Source: Candidatus Ruminococcus equi (lineage in GTDB: Bacteria; Bacillota; Clostridia; Oscillospirales; Acutalibacteraceae). From it: 49,835 nt of DNA. Shown here piece after piece: positions 6,910 to 14,803 of the stretch. The notes below the pieces were generated by a model. That model worked only from the letters and a program-made list of their open reading frames with translations, did no database searches and was not told where the DNA came from. Each line of letters opens with the position of its first letter. Position 1 is the stretch's first letter. Location of the stretch: the NCBI GenBank assembly GCA_018065465.1, contig JAGHTC010000002.1, positions 1 to 49,835 on the forward strand, read 5' to 3'. The translations under genes and the position numbers were made by a program.

Positions 6910-7120
6910 GTCTACAAAGTGTCTACGCTAAAAATATAGTGTTTATGCGGATTTATGCAAATGTGTAGACGGTGTAGACGGTTTTTTTAAGTTTTTCCTT
7001 ATAGGGAACACACAGAGAGAGCAAAATTAGGTGATTTTCGTTTCTCTCTATATGTTTTATATAAAGGGGGGTATCTGAAAAAGCGTCTACACCGTCTACA
7101 CCGTCTACACTTTTTGTAGA
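6910..7120. repeat. Iteron array, candidate replication origin
   Basis: The 304-base gap 6876-7179 has no gene but holds many copies of GTCTAC. Three copies face one way with 9-base spacing (7085, 7094, 7103). Two copies face the other way with the same 9-base spacing (6965 and 6974). Further copies are at 6910 and 6921, and a partial one is at 7116. Bases 6963-6981 and 7092-7110 are a perfect 19-base inverted repeat made of these units. Between the two sets lie about 100 AT-rich bases. Iterons flanking an AT-rich stretch directly behind the replication helicase gene is the layout of many phage and satellite origins. A regulatory role is the alternative. Confidence 0.7.
6933..6960 (-). promoter_or_regulatory. 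Sigma-A-type promoter for the lower minus-strand genes
   Basis: On the minus strand TTGCAT (6955-6960) and TATATT (6933-6938) are 16 bases apart and lead into the gene starting at 6875. Two GTCTAC repeats (6910-6915 and 6921-6926) lie just downstream of the -10 box at the expected start of transcription. A protein binding the iterons could thus also control this promoter. Confidence 0.5.
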
Positions 7121-7179
7121 TACTGCACAATGCTGTTGAATTTTATTTGTGCATATTAAATAAAATCATATTTTCGGTA

Positions 7180-9054
7180 TTAAAATGGCAGGTCATCCAG
7201 GTCATCATCGGATATATCGTCATCGGAAAACTCAACAATTTCCTCTTTTGCCTTTACACATATACAATTTACTACCGATTTATTTATTCTTGACACTAAT
7301 GTATTTCGGTTTTCTTTGTGTTTCAAAAGTCCGTTTCTCTTTGCCCAAGATAGAAACGCTGTTGAGTTGTAACCTGCGTTTGTCAGTTCACGGTCAAAAA
7401 CAGACTTAATTATGTAGATATATCCGTCATCGACTTTGCCCCAAATTTCGCTTTGATACTCGCCAAAGTTATTTGTGTAGAATTTATTGTTATTTCTTGC
7501 GACAAGTTCTGTTAGGTAATTGTAGGCTCTGCTGTTGACATCTACATCTGACTTGCTTGTGAGATAAGGTGATATATCCTCTATCGTCAAAGCATTATCA
7601 TCTTGAAATATAAGTTCCGTTACAATTTCGTCAGCCGTTAAGATTGCTGATGCCGATGCAGATTGCTTTTCGGTAAAATCTCTATCAATAAGTTCACGAA
7701 AGAATTTTGTCTGTGTTTCTTGTAGTCTGTCTAAATGTTCTTTATCATTCAGCCACTCCACAAACTCTCGACCTGCAAAGCCATAGTTCTTTGTAAGTAT
7801 GTTTACAAGTCCGACACAATCCGAATAGACTTTTTCGGTACATTCGATTTCAATTATTCGGTTTACAGCACCGCCACCACTTGCGGAATTACTTATCGGG
7901 TGTTCACCATTTGTGATAAAGCAATTTCGCCAAGTGTTGATTTTTTGTAAACCACCGAATTTACTTCCTCTTGTTCTTCCGACACCCTCACAGAGTTGGT
8001 ATATAATCTTGTCAAAGTCCCTTGTGCCGTTTGAAAATTGAATTTGCAGTTCGTCAATGCACACCGGTAATGAATTTAGGAATGTTGCTAACATTTCTTG
8101 TCCTACAAGAGTTGCGTTAAAAGTTGTTATGTATTCGCCCATTCGGGGATTAGCCCATACAGATGCACATATCATATTCGACACAGATTTTCCTACTCCT
8201 GTACCGCCCCATAGATGTACGAAGAACGGCAATAATCCACAAGGCTCTATAATGATACTTGCAAAGGCTGATGCCAAAGCAAACCGTGCAGGTGTTTTCT
8301 CTGCTCTGACTTTTCGCATAGCCTCAACCCATACATCACGATTACCCTCACTTTTAACCGATTGAAAAATATGTTTGAAAGTATTTTCGCCGTCAAAGGA
8401 AATGCCCTCAACATAAGGGGAAAACTCGCCATTTATCCAACCAAGCCGACCTGTTGATTTCTGTTCGGGTATGCTATCGTAGTTCAATTCTTCTATTTCA
8501 AGAAGATATTTTGAGAGTTCTTTTGCGTTATCATTGGTAACTAAAATTCCCGAAGCCGATAGTTGAAGTATCTTTTGTGCTGATGCAATAGTTGTTTTCT
8601 CTGCTAAAATTGTTCGCCAAACTTTACCTTTTCGATAAGCAATTTTCAGCCACTCAACACCTGTATCAAGGTTTATGAGCCTTTGAACAGGCATTATCGG
8701 GTGACGGCAAACGATAATATCTATGCCGTTGATACCTCGTTTCGCAATTCCGTATTCATCGCAAATGTATTCACCCGAAAACAGTTCTTTTTCTTGCCCC
8801 TCAAATTGTGTTGAGTTGTTATAGGTGAGTTTGCTCGTCTGTTGAGCCTTACAATACTCATTAAAAGTTGTTACGAAGTTTTTAAATCCGACTTTCGTTG
8901 CTACTTCTTTTACTCTTGCAAGGATGCGTTTCATATTGAATTTGTTGTCTTTGAACTGATAAACAAATTGATAAGGCTCGGCACTTTCCAAAAAATCGCA
9001 CAACTGATAATCGGGGATTTCAACATTCGTTGATAAAGCATTTTGATTTTCCAT
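7180..9054 (-). CDS. DUF927 replicative helicase/initiator-type ATPase
   Basis: A 624-residue protein with the DUF927 core: WINGEFSPYV around residue 206, Walker A GGTGVGKS at 283-290, Walker B VCIDE at 331-335, then GSKFGGLQKINTWRN and ITNGEHPIS. DUF927 proteins are P-loop ATPases of phages and mobile elements that act as replication helicases, usually beside a primase, as here. The N-terminal 200 residues are the family's variable part. The C-terminus ends DDLDDLPF, an acidic tip like that of SSB proteins and nearly the same as that of the DUF669 protein. Start ATG 9054 follows GAGGTGATT and overlaps the CHC2 gene. Candidate origin repeats lie immediately downstream. Confidence 0.88.
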   Translation of the reverse strand: MENQNALSTNVEIPDYQLCDFLESAEPYQFVYQFKDNKFNMKRILARVKEVATKVGFKNFVTTFNEYCKAQQTSKLTYNNSTQFEGQEKELFSGEYICDEYGIAKRGINGIDIIVCRHPIMPVQRLINLDTGVEWLKIAYRKGKVWRTILAEKTTIASAQKILQLSASGILVTNDNAKELSKYLLEIEELNYDSIPEQKSTGRLGWINGEFSPYVEGISFDGENTFKHIFQSVKSEGNRDVWVEAMRKVRAEKTPARFALASAFASIIIEPCGLLPFFVHLWGGTGVGKSVSNMICASVWANPRMGEYITTFNATLVGQEMLATFLNSLPVCIDELQIQFSNGTRDFDKIIYQLCEGVGRTRGSKFGGLQKINTWRNCFITNGEHPISNSASGGGAVNRIIEIECTEKVYSDCVGLVNILTKNYGFAGREFVEWLNDKEHLDRLQETQTKFFRELIDRDFTEKQSASASAILTADEIVTELIFQDDNALTIEDISPYLTSKSDVDVNSRAYNYLTELVARNNNKFYTNNFGEYQSEIWGKVDDGYIYIIKSVFDRELTNAGYNSTAFLSWAKRNGLLKHKENRNTLVSRINKSVVNCICVKAKEEIVEFSDDDISDDDLDDLPF

Positions 9055-9592
9055 TTATTTTAATCACCTCACTTTCAGCAATTTCGAGTTCATATTTCGC
9101 TCTTTCGTAATTGTGTAAAGCATATACAAATACATTGTTCAATTCTTCGCTTTCATTTTTAGGTTTTGAACATTTGATAATTCGGTCACAGAATAGATAC
9201 AGGCTAACGGCATCAAGATACTTTTCAAATACTCTTTGCCGTTTTCTTTCTTCTGCCTTTCTCTCTTTTTCTCTCTCAAACTGTCTGCGACTATATTCAA
9301 TCAACTGTCTGCGGTCAACTTTATCCGTTGACAATCCCAAACAAAAATCATCGTTGATTTTGCTGATTGCTTCATTGTAAGTAATGTTAAAATGTTTCAT
9401 CACAAATGATATTTGGTCTGCACTTTCACCGCAAACGAAACAATGAATATAATCGGGCATCACTCCGCAATTTCTGTCTGTGCCATTATGCAAAGGGCAT
9501 TTGATACGCCCTCGCACAATGTCAATCCCATAATGCCGTAACAGTTCGGGCATCTTTATTCTGCTTTTGATTTCATCACGAATAATGTTCAT
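9020..9592 (-). CDS. CHC2 zinc-finger (DnaG N-terminal-like) protein
   Basis: A 190-residue protein with the zinc-binding domain of DnaG-type primases at its N-terminus: C32, H35, C51, C54 in KCPLHNG and HCFVCGES, preceded by the usual helix DEIKSRIKMPELLRHYGI. The catalytic Toprim domain is missing. The rest is a charged helical region rich in Arg and Glu (FEREKERKAEERKRQR) and a helical end. It probably supplies the template-recognition part of a split primase working with the DUF927 helicase, with which it overlaps by 35 bases. The start overlaps the stop of the GIY-YIG gene, so the three are translationally coupled. Confidence 0.82.
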   Translation of the reverse strand: MNIIRDEIKSRIKMPELLRHYGIDIVRGRIKCPLHNGTDRNCGVMPDYIHCFVCGESADQISFVMKHFNITYNEAISKINDDFCLGLSTDKVDRRQLIEYSRRQFEREKERKAEERKRQRVFEKYLDAVSLYLFCDRIIKCSKPKNESEELNNVFVYALHNYERAKYELEIAESEVIKINGKSKCFINEC

Positions 9593-10185
9593 TTCTGTTC
9601 CTTTTTTTCATCAAATTGAATAAGAATATCAGCAAATTTCTGTAATGCTTTTTCTTGATTTTTGGTCGGTGGATTTCTTTTTGCTGAATAGTTTAGATGC
9701 AAAGAAAATAGATGTGCTATATCTCTACAAGCATTTTTATATCCTTGTTGTACCCCTTGCTTGTATGTTTTCGGTGACTTGCCTACATCTATTCCTTTTT
9801 TGCCCTCACCTTGACCGCCCAAAGTTTCGTTGCGGAGTTGATACCCTGCGTTGCCATACATAGCGATATACTTCTGCTCTAATTCATCAAGTTTGTCTAA
9901 TGGTGCTTCCATACAACCGATATTCCAACCATACGGATTTTTGTCTTTGTCATACAATCCGTGTTTCTTGATTGACAGGTCGATGTGCTGAAAACCTGTC
10001 AAATGACCTGCTAACCTTGATAACAGATGCTTTGCTTGTCCTACATAGGCATAATTCAGAGTGCCGTCTGTCCGCTTCATAAAATAAATACCGCTATCTT
10101 CTGTCGCTGTCGGGCAAACCGATAAAATTCTTTCTTTGTTCCTTTTCTCGATTGCCTTTATTCTTGCCATATCTCGTCTGTTCAT
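9589..10185 (-). CDS. GIY-YIG domain nuclease-like protein
   Basis: 198 residues. The GIY motif at 32-34 (GIYFM) and the second half YAYVGQAKHLLSRLAGH at about 45-61 mark a GIY-YIG endonuclease domain with the conserved Arg in the SRL segment; a Glu (ELEQKYI) follows as possible metal ligand. The C-terminus has a GGQGEGKKGID motif and a helical end. In phages such proteins are homing or accessory nucleases. Here the gene is an integral part of the replication operon with overlapping ends, so an accessory role in replication or defence is more likely than a homing gene. Confidence 0.8.
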   Translation of the reverse strand: MNRRDMARIKAIEKRNKERILSVCPTATEDSGIYFMKRTDGTLNYAYVGQAKHLLSRLAGHLTGFQHIDLSIKKHGLYDKDKNPYGWNIGCMEAPLDKLDELEQKYIAMYGNAGYQLRNETLGGQGEGKKGIDVGKSPKTYKQGVQQGYKNACRDIAHLFSLHLNYSAKRNPPTKNQEKALQKFADILIQFDEKKEQK

Positions 10186-10191
10186 AGGCTA

Positions 10192-10794
10192 TTAGAACGG
10201 CAAATCGTCATCTTCAACAGGTATAAATGTATCTACTGTTTCATTTGAAGTTGTAGATGCACTCTCGTTTTCCGTATTTTCGCTTCTGCCAAGAGTTTTT
10301 GCTTGTGGAATACGGAATTTGCCTTGACGAATATTCTCAACAGAAGTGAAATATCGGCATTTTACAAAGGTCATTAAAGTACCCTCGTCAGTTTCAAATT
10401 CTTCTTCACCGAATACCAAACCGGCCTTTTTACCTTTCAAGGTCTTTTCATCCCATTCCCAATGGTAACCGCTATTGCTGTCCTCGATACATTTCATATA
10501 AGTTTTGAACTTTGAGAGATTGCTCTCGTAATAGGTTTCGCCCTTTTCGGGAACGAACAGAACAAACTTACCTTTCCATTTGCGGTCTTTGTTGTCCCTG
10601 TCACTATTCCAAATATTCAAGAAATAGTCCTTGTATTCGCCCTCTGTGATGTCAATGAGAAATTCAAGTCTTTCACCGCCGTTACGATTTTCTTTCAAAA
10701 TGCAATCACAAATTTTACCTATGTAACCGCCTACTTCAATTCTTTTGAACTCCGAATAGGTTTTTGCCTCGTTATAGCCGTCTAATTTTTGCAT
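10192..10794 (-). CDS. DUF669 protein, SSB-like candidate
   Basis: 200 residues. The N-terminal half has the DUF669 pattern (GGYIGKICDCILKE, then GERLEFLIDITEGEYKDYF and KGKFVLFV), a beta-rich region; the second half has KGKKAGLVFGEEEF and a low-complexity Ser/Thr linker. It ends in EDDDLPF, which is the acidic C-terminal tip of bacterial SSB proteins used to recruit partner enzymes. DUF669 genes sit in phage recombination/replication modules, commonly beside ATPases like the neighbour here, and are thought to bind single-stranded DNA. ATG 10794 follows AAGGAG at normal spacing. Confidence 0.85.
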   Translation of the reverse strand: MQKLDGYNEAKTYSEFKRIEVGGYIGKICDCILKENRNGGERLEFLIDITEGEYKDYFLNIWNSDRDNKDRKWKGKFVLFVPEKGETYYESNLSKFKTYMKCIEDSNSGYHWEWDEKTLKGKKAGLVFGEEEFETDEGTLMTFVKCRYFTSVENIRQGKFRIPQAKTLGRSENTENESASTTSNETVDTFIPVEDDDLPF

Positions 10795-10806
10795 AATATT
10801 TACTCC

Positions 10807-11445
10807 TTATTTTTTATTATTTTTCATACCATAAAATTCTCTTACGGTATCATCTACAAACTTCAAATCGTTTTCGATTTCCAGGTCAAACATTTCTTCG
10901 GGCGACTTTGAAATATCGTTTCCGTCTGTCTGTGTTCTGAAATAGTGTCTTGTACCGTCTGATATGCACCTTAAAACGATTGTGCAAAGTCCCTCGATGC
11001 AGACTTTTTCATCAAGCAATTTACCGATTGTGCGGAGTTTTACCTCGCCATAATCGTTGCTTGTTTCGTGCATCAAAATATAAACGATTACATCATCGTT
11101 GAGTTGGTCTTTGATAAAGTTCAAAAGTCCCCAAAATTCATCACCTATGTTATTGTATAGGTCAAATGTTGTTGAGCCTTTTTTTGGTGACGAATGACCT
11201 TTCATAAACATACTTGTTTGCAAATACCCTGCATCGTCAATTACCGCTACTTTTGTTGGCATTTTATACAAAGCATTTTTGATTTTGTCATAATCTGTCG
11301 TTGCTATTTCATACTTGAATTTTTTACGGAACGGCAAATCCTTTTTGATTACATTGATTAAAAAAATCTCATCTTCGGCAAAGTTTTTCAAACTTCTTGA
11401 TTTACCGCTACCGCTTTTACCGTAAACTAAAACTGCTTTTCCCAT
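10807..11445 (-). CDS. P-loop ATPase of phage replication/recombination module
   Basis: 212 residues from ATG 11445 (7 bases after AAAGGA; an in-frame ATG six bases earlier is too close). Walker A GKSGSGKS is at 9-16 and Walker B VAVIDD at about 67-71, followed by a GYLQ sensor-like turn. The fold resembles RecA/Sak4-like phage nucleotide-binding proteins (AAA_24 type) that work with DUF669 single-strand binders in recombination or replication. Its direct neighbours, DUF669 and Gp157, support that. Which exact family it belongs to is not certain. Confidence 0.8.
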   Translation of the reverse strand: MGKAVLVYGKSGSGKSRSLKNFAEDEIFLINVIKKDLPFRKKFKYEIATTDYDKIKNALYKMPTKVAVIDDAGYLQTSMFMKGHSSPKKGSTTFDLYNNIGDEFWGLLNFIKDQLNDDVIVYILMHETSNDYGEVKLRTIGKLLDEKVCIEGLCTIVLRCISDGTRHYFRTQTDGNDISKSPEEMFDLEIENDLKFVDDTVREFYGMKNNKK

Positions 11446-11463
11446 TTGCATTTCCTTTCTTTA

Positions 11464-11952
11464 TTATTTGATTATGATTGAGCGATTGCTCTCAATAGAT
11501 ACACCGTCAATCTGTTCACCGTTTTTAATGTCTGCTTTTAATTTCATCTTGTCGGGTGTTACTGATATAGATTTCTTGACATACTTTTTTGGGAGTTTGT
11601 CAATGTCCGTTGATATGATTACTCTTTCCGACTTGCGATATGCTACACAGCATTTCGGTGTTTCAAATTTTTCACCGCCTGTCGCAAATTCAAGATAATT
11701 AGCAATTTTTTGTAACCTCTTTTCGTGCTGTTCGATACGGTTCTTGTAATTGTCTATCTGCTCTTTCATCTGCGTAATAAATGATTTCTCGTTGAGATAT
11801 GCAAGTGCGATATTTTCAACCTTTTCATCTCGCTTCATTTCAAGTTTGTCAAGGTCGGCAGTCGTAAAAAGCAATTCGCCTGTTTCTTCATCAACTGAAA
11901 ATCCGTTGTCAATTATCGCTTGAATGTTTTTGTCAATTTCGTGTAATGTCAT
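11464..11952 (-). CDS. Siphovirus Gp157 family protein
   Basis: 162 residues with the family's typical shape: short N-terminal part (LHEIDKNIQAIID), the DEETGELL motif, a long central coiled coil (residues about 60-95), and a C-terminal beta part with the conserved WRKSE-like segment (here VAYRKSERVIIS) and IPKKYVKKSI-like stretch. Gp157 from Streptococcus phage Sfi was linked to phage resistance when overexpressed; its normal role is in the replication module, mechanism unknown. ATG 11952 follows AAGGAGTAAAACT. It is directly upstream of the P-loop ATPase, the usual order in phages. Confidence 0.88.
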   Translation of the reverse strand: MTLHEIDKNIQAIIDNGFSVDEETGELLFTTADLDKLEMKRDEKVENIALAYLNEKSFITQMKEQIDNYKNRIEQHEKRLQKIANYLEFATGGEKFETPKCCVAYRKSERVIISTDIDKLPKKYVKKSISVTPDKMKLKADIKNGEQIDGVSIESNRSIIIK

Positions 11953-11963
11953 AGTTTTACTCC

Positions 11964-12730
11964 TTATATAATTTTTAGTTGCATTTCTTCTGCTAACATT
12001 TCATTTTTTGCCCTGTCATAGAAATTTCTATCAATCTCAAATCCGTATGCGTTTCGATTTAGATTTCGGCAGGCTCTCAAAGTGCTACCACTTCCACAGC
12101 AAGGGTCGATAACTGTATCACCCTCATCAGTAAGTATTGATATTAGTTTTTCAAGCACTTTAACAGGTTTTTGTGTCGGGTGTATTTTGGGAATATCTTT
12201 ACTGTCCCTTTCCCAATTAAACCAATTAAATATCATATGTCCTTGTCCATTTGCATCTTTGTTGCGGAATTTCGGAAGTTTATCACGATATAACAACAAA
12301 GCATATTCAGTTGCACCTACAATTTTCATATTTGCCTTTAATACCTGTGCCGAATAGTTCTTTATAAATACAAGCGGTATGTGATTCTTAAATCCGTGTT
12401 TCTTTGCCTGTTCAATTACCATTTGTTGCTGTTGGAACGAACAGAAAACTATCATACAAGGTGCTTGATTTTTCTCTTTCGGCTCTTTTTTCAAAAGCCT
12501 ATTGCAGAAATGGAAATACTCTGCAATATTGAAACGATAATCGGAATTAAAAGCAGATTTCTTTGCAAGTTTACTTTCGCCGTTCTTGTTATCCCCCCCA
12601 CATACCACATAGGATTACTACCGTAAAAGTTTTCGCCTATGTTGTAGGGAATATCGGCAATCACAAGTTGTGCCTTTGGTATGTTATATCTCTTGTAGTT
12701 TTGAAAGTTATCTCTGTAAATTTCAATCAT
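11964..12730 (-). CDS. DNA methyltransferase (N6-adenine/N4-cytosine type), split by a frameshift in a poly-G tract
   Basis: Two adjoining frames together make one beta-class amino-methyltransferase of about 255 residues. The first (12730 to about 12593) holds the catalytic motif DIPYNIG at residues 26-32, a DPPY variant. The second (to 11964) holds the S-adenosylmethionine motif DPCCGSGSTLRA and the HPTQKPVKVLEKLI segment. They join at a run of seven G's (12593-12599): one more G, or a -1 slip at exactly this place, restores the frame. No restriction endonuclease is beside it, so it is probably a self-protection enzyme. Phase variation, programmed frameshifting, sequencing error and decay are all possible. 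ATG 12730 has AAGGAG upstream. Confidence 0.85.
12593..12599 (-). repeat. Seven-G homopolymer at the frameshift point
   Basis: On the coding strand the codons are GTG GGG GGG ATA. The seven G's are in the register of a G GGG GGG slippery heptamer, and a one-base backward slip continues as GAT AAC AAG in the methyltransferase frame. Without a slip the frame runs on as unrelated protein for about 34 residues to 12491. Confidence 0.85.
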
Positions 12731-12742
12731 TTTTACTCCTTA

Positions 12743-12979
12743 TCATTCGGGGTAATATTCGGGTTCATACTCAATATCCCCTGCTCTTTCAATTTTAAGG
12801 TCGAATAGTCCGCAGAGTTGCTCTGCACTTTTTGAATGTATGCTATCTTCAAAGCAATTCGAGTGGTAAACATTGTTGTCTATCTCAATAAATTCCTCGC
12901 CCTCACAAATCGCATTACCGCAATAAGGACACAAGCCGTATTTCTTTGATACATATTCGGGGTCATTTACATTAACCAT
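12743..12979 (-). CDS. Small zinc-binding (LIM-like) protein
   Basis: 78 residues from ATG 12979; a GTG at 12991 overlaps the ribosome binding site. The N-terminal half has LCPYCGNAICEGEEF then YHSNCF, a CxxC...HxxxC arrangement as in LIM-like or treble-clef zinc fingers of phage proteins. The C-terminal end is acidic (YEPEYYPE). It is coupled to the upstream HTH gene, whose end provides the ribosome binding site. Function unknown. Confidence 0.65.
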   Translation of the reverse strand: MVNVNDPEYVSKKYGLCPYCGNAICEGEEFIEIDNNVYHSNCFEDSIHSKSAEQLCGLFDLKIERAGDIEYEPEYYPE

Positions 12980-12987
12980 TGTTTTTG

Positions 12988-13377
12988 TCACTCCTTGTCC
13001 TCAACATCATCCAAAAGCGAACGAATGTTATTTGATATTTCTTTGCTAAAAGCACCTACAACTAATCTGTCCTTTTCGGCAATACATCTAATGTTGTATA
13101 AAGTCTTTTCGTGTCGAATAAGCCTTTTGTATTCTTTTTTTGTGATGTTCACATCGTTTTCATTCATACCTAAAAGCCAATCAATAGACACATCAAGAGT
13201 TTTAGATACTTTCTTCAAAAAATCAGCCGTTGGATTGCTCAATCTTCCTGTTTCGTACCCTGCCAAATTTGAGTACGGCAATTTCGCTGTGATTGACAAT
13301 GCTTTTCGTGTCATATTTTTTGCAATCCTCGCTTGCTGTAACCGAACAGGAAATGTGGCATCGGTAGTTTTTTTCAC
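12988..13377 (-). CDS. XRE-family HTH regulator
   Basis: 129 residues starting with GTG 13377, directly at the stop of the preceding gene. Residues about 11-65 form a Cro/CI helix-turn-helix (RLQQARIAKNMTRKALS, then SNLAGYETGRLSNPTADFL and DVSIDWLLGMNE), followed by a helical C-terminus that may dimerise. It lies in the middle of the early operon, not in the control region, so it may control a second set of genes or act as an antirepressor-like partner to the S24 repressor. Confidence 0.85.
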   Translation of the reverse strand: MKKTTDATFPVRLQQARIAKNMTRKALSITAKLPYSNLAGYETGRLSNPTADFLKKVSKTLDVSIDWLLGMNENDVNITKKEYKRLIRHEKTLYNIRCIAEKDRLVVGAFSKEISNNIRSLLDDVEDKE

Positions 13378-13844
13378 TCCTTGTCTGCACTTCCTTTCTT
13401 GTAGATAATCTGTCCTTTGATATTCTGCTTTTTGTACTTGTCAATCTCATCAATCCTTGAACTGCATTTTTCTACTGTTGACCTTGTTATACATTCAAGG
13501 CTGTCAAAGTCATTTTTCAATGAGTTGTATCTCTTGATAAGTTTCAAATACTGCCATTCATTTGCTTTTTCGTTATGGTCGTACCAAAATACTCCGCCGA
13601 TGATGAGCGGAATAGACACAAATCCGAAATATTGCAAGCCGTCTATTGCTCCACAAATTAAAATAATTACGCCGAGCAATACAATAAGTAAAGGGGTTGT
13701 TTGCTTGTAAAAATCAACTTTTTTGGTCTTTTTGATTTTTTCCTTTTTTGTCCTTGCTTTTCTTTTTCTGTTGAAAAGTTTTTTTCTTTTTCTGTTGAAA
13801 AGTTTTTTAAAAAGTTTTTTGAAAAGTTCAAAGATTTTTTTCAT
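13374..13844 (-). CDS. Basic-tailed membrane protein with a tandem repeat
   Basis: 156 residues. The first 45 are extremely basic and contain an 8-residue repeat (KKLFNRKR twice) produced by a 24-base direct repeat at 13761-13782 and 13785-13806. Two membrane helices follow (around LLIVLLGVIILICGAID and FVSIPLIIGGVFWY), then a charged C-terminal helix. The basic tail would be cytoplasmic. A membrane-located element protein could serve exclusion or DNA anchoring; nothing in the sequence decides. Its start overlaps the upstream MazG-like stop. Confidence 0.65.
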   Translation of the reverse strand: MKKIFELFKKLFKKLFNRKRKKLFNRKRKARTKKEKIKKTKKVDFYKQTTPLLIVLLGVIILICGAIDGLQYFGFVSIPLIIGGVFWYDHNEKANEWQYLKLIKRYNSLKNDFDSLECITRSTVEKCSSRIDEIDKYKKQNIKGQIIYKKGSADKE

Positions 13845-14125
13845 TTCTTTTGCTCTCCTATAATTTTTTTCAATAGCCTATCAACCTTAAACTGTCGGTA
13901 TTCATCAACTTGTTTTTGATTGCCAAATATCAGTTTCAGTTGGTCGATTACGATTTCAGCATCGGCAATTTCTTCCGATATGCCTTTGTAGTTTTCTTGA
14001 CCTCTCAAAAATTTTGTCAGTTCCTTTTGAAGTTCTGAAAGTTCCTCAATAGCAACTATTATTTGATGTTCTTTTCCGAACACCTGTTTTGCTTGACTAA
14101 AAATTTGTTCTTCGTATATTGTCAA
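13841..14125 (-). CDS. MazG-like NTP pyrophosphohydrolase
   Basis: 94 residues starting with TTG 14125, which has GGATGTG 8 bases upstream. The all-alpha MazG pattern is visible: EELSELQKELTKFL in the first half and ISEEIADAEIVIDQL in the second, giving the EExxE and ExxD metal-binding groups of the fold. Such enzymes hydrolyse (d)NTPs to the monophosphates and pyrophosphate; in phages they may change the nucleotide pool or alarmone level. The gene lies in the early operon between a membrane protein and a methyltransferase. Confidence 0.82.
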   Translation of the reverse strand: MTIYEEQIFSQAKQVFGKEHQIIVAIEELSELQKELTKFLRGQENYKGISEEIADAEIVIDQLKLIFGNQKQVDEYRQFKVDRLLKKIIGEQKK

Positions 14126-14137
14126 TTTATCACATCC

Positions 14138-14800
14138 TTATCCCCATTGTTCAGCCATTGCTTTGGCTACGCCTAATGGCGTTTGACTTCTTAATTTTGC
14201 TGTTTTAGGGTCATTCCAAGCGTAACATTTACCGTCAAAATGTGCTTGCCATATCCCTTGCGTTCTTTTGTCAATCTGCAAAGGTTCTTTTCTTGTTGGT
14301 TTCAATTTTGTTAAGCCTTTTAACCAAAGACAAGTTTTTTTGCACTCTGTTTCTCCCTCAAAATCATAAGGATTATAAATACAATCGGGCTTTTTATATG
14401 CTGTTGACATAATACCTTGTGGATTTTCTATTGCGACCTTGTCACAATCACAAAATGCAAATCTCATAAAGAAAACTATTGCTTTTTGTTGTTCTGATAT
14501 TTTTTGGGAACGATATTTTTTATCGCCATAATACAACCACCTTTGACCTGATGTACATAATCGTGTGCAAGGTGGATGAGCAATAATTAAATCCCATTTA
14601 CTATCAATTTTGTGGTTATTTCCATCACAAGTTTCAAACTCGCAATTTCCATTTAATAGAGGCAGAACATCTTGTTTGATATGCCATTCAGGATGACCGC
14701 CTGAACAATCAATAATATCACAAGAGAATGCCTGGTGTCCTCGTTCTCGGAAAGCAATGCAAACTCTTTGACTTTCTTCACAAGCAACTAAAACATTCAT
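14138..14800 (-). CDS. C5-cytosine DNA methyltransferase-like protein
   Basis: 220 residues. The N-terminus VLVACEESQRVCIAFRERGH fits the nucleotide-binding start, DLIIAHPPCTRLCTSG fits motif IV with the catalytic Cys after PP, and VAIENPQGIMS is the ENV-type motif VI. The protein is shorter than full restriction-modification methylases (over 300 residues) and lacks a clear large recognition domain, as in the compact phage enzymes often annotated as DNA cytosine methyltransferases. No cognate endonuclease is seen, so it may protect the element's DNA from host restriction. Start ATG 14800 lies in a GGAGTGATTAAGGA context. Confidence 0.75.
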   Translation of the reverse strand: MNVLVACEESQRVCIAFRERGHQAFSCDIIDCSGGHPEWHIKQDVLPLLNGNCEFETCDGNNHKIDSKWDLIIAHPPCTRLCTSGQRWLYYGDKKYRSQKISEQQKAIVFFMRFAFCDCDKVAIENPQGIMSTAYKKPDCIYNPYDFEGETECKKTCLWLKGLTKLKPTRKEPLQIDKRTQGIWQAHFDGKCYAWNDPKTAKLRSQTPLGVAKAMAEQWG

Positions 14801-14803
14801 TCC

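Noticed and set aside
6982..7084. CRISPR array or tRNA in the iteron region
   Set aside because: The repeats are 9-base iterons without unique spacers of constant length, and no tRNA fold is present.
12491..12730. Two independent genes at the methyltransferase locus
   Set aside because: The catalytic motif is in one frame and the SAM motif in the other, and both join in sequence at a G-run; the second frame alone would lack the catalytic motif.
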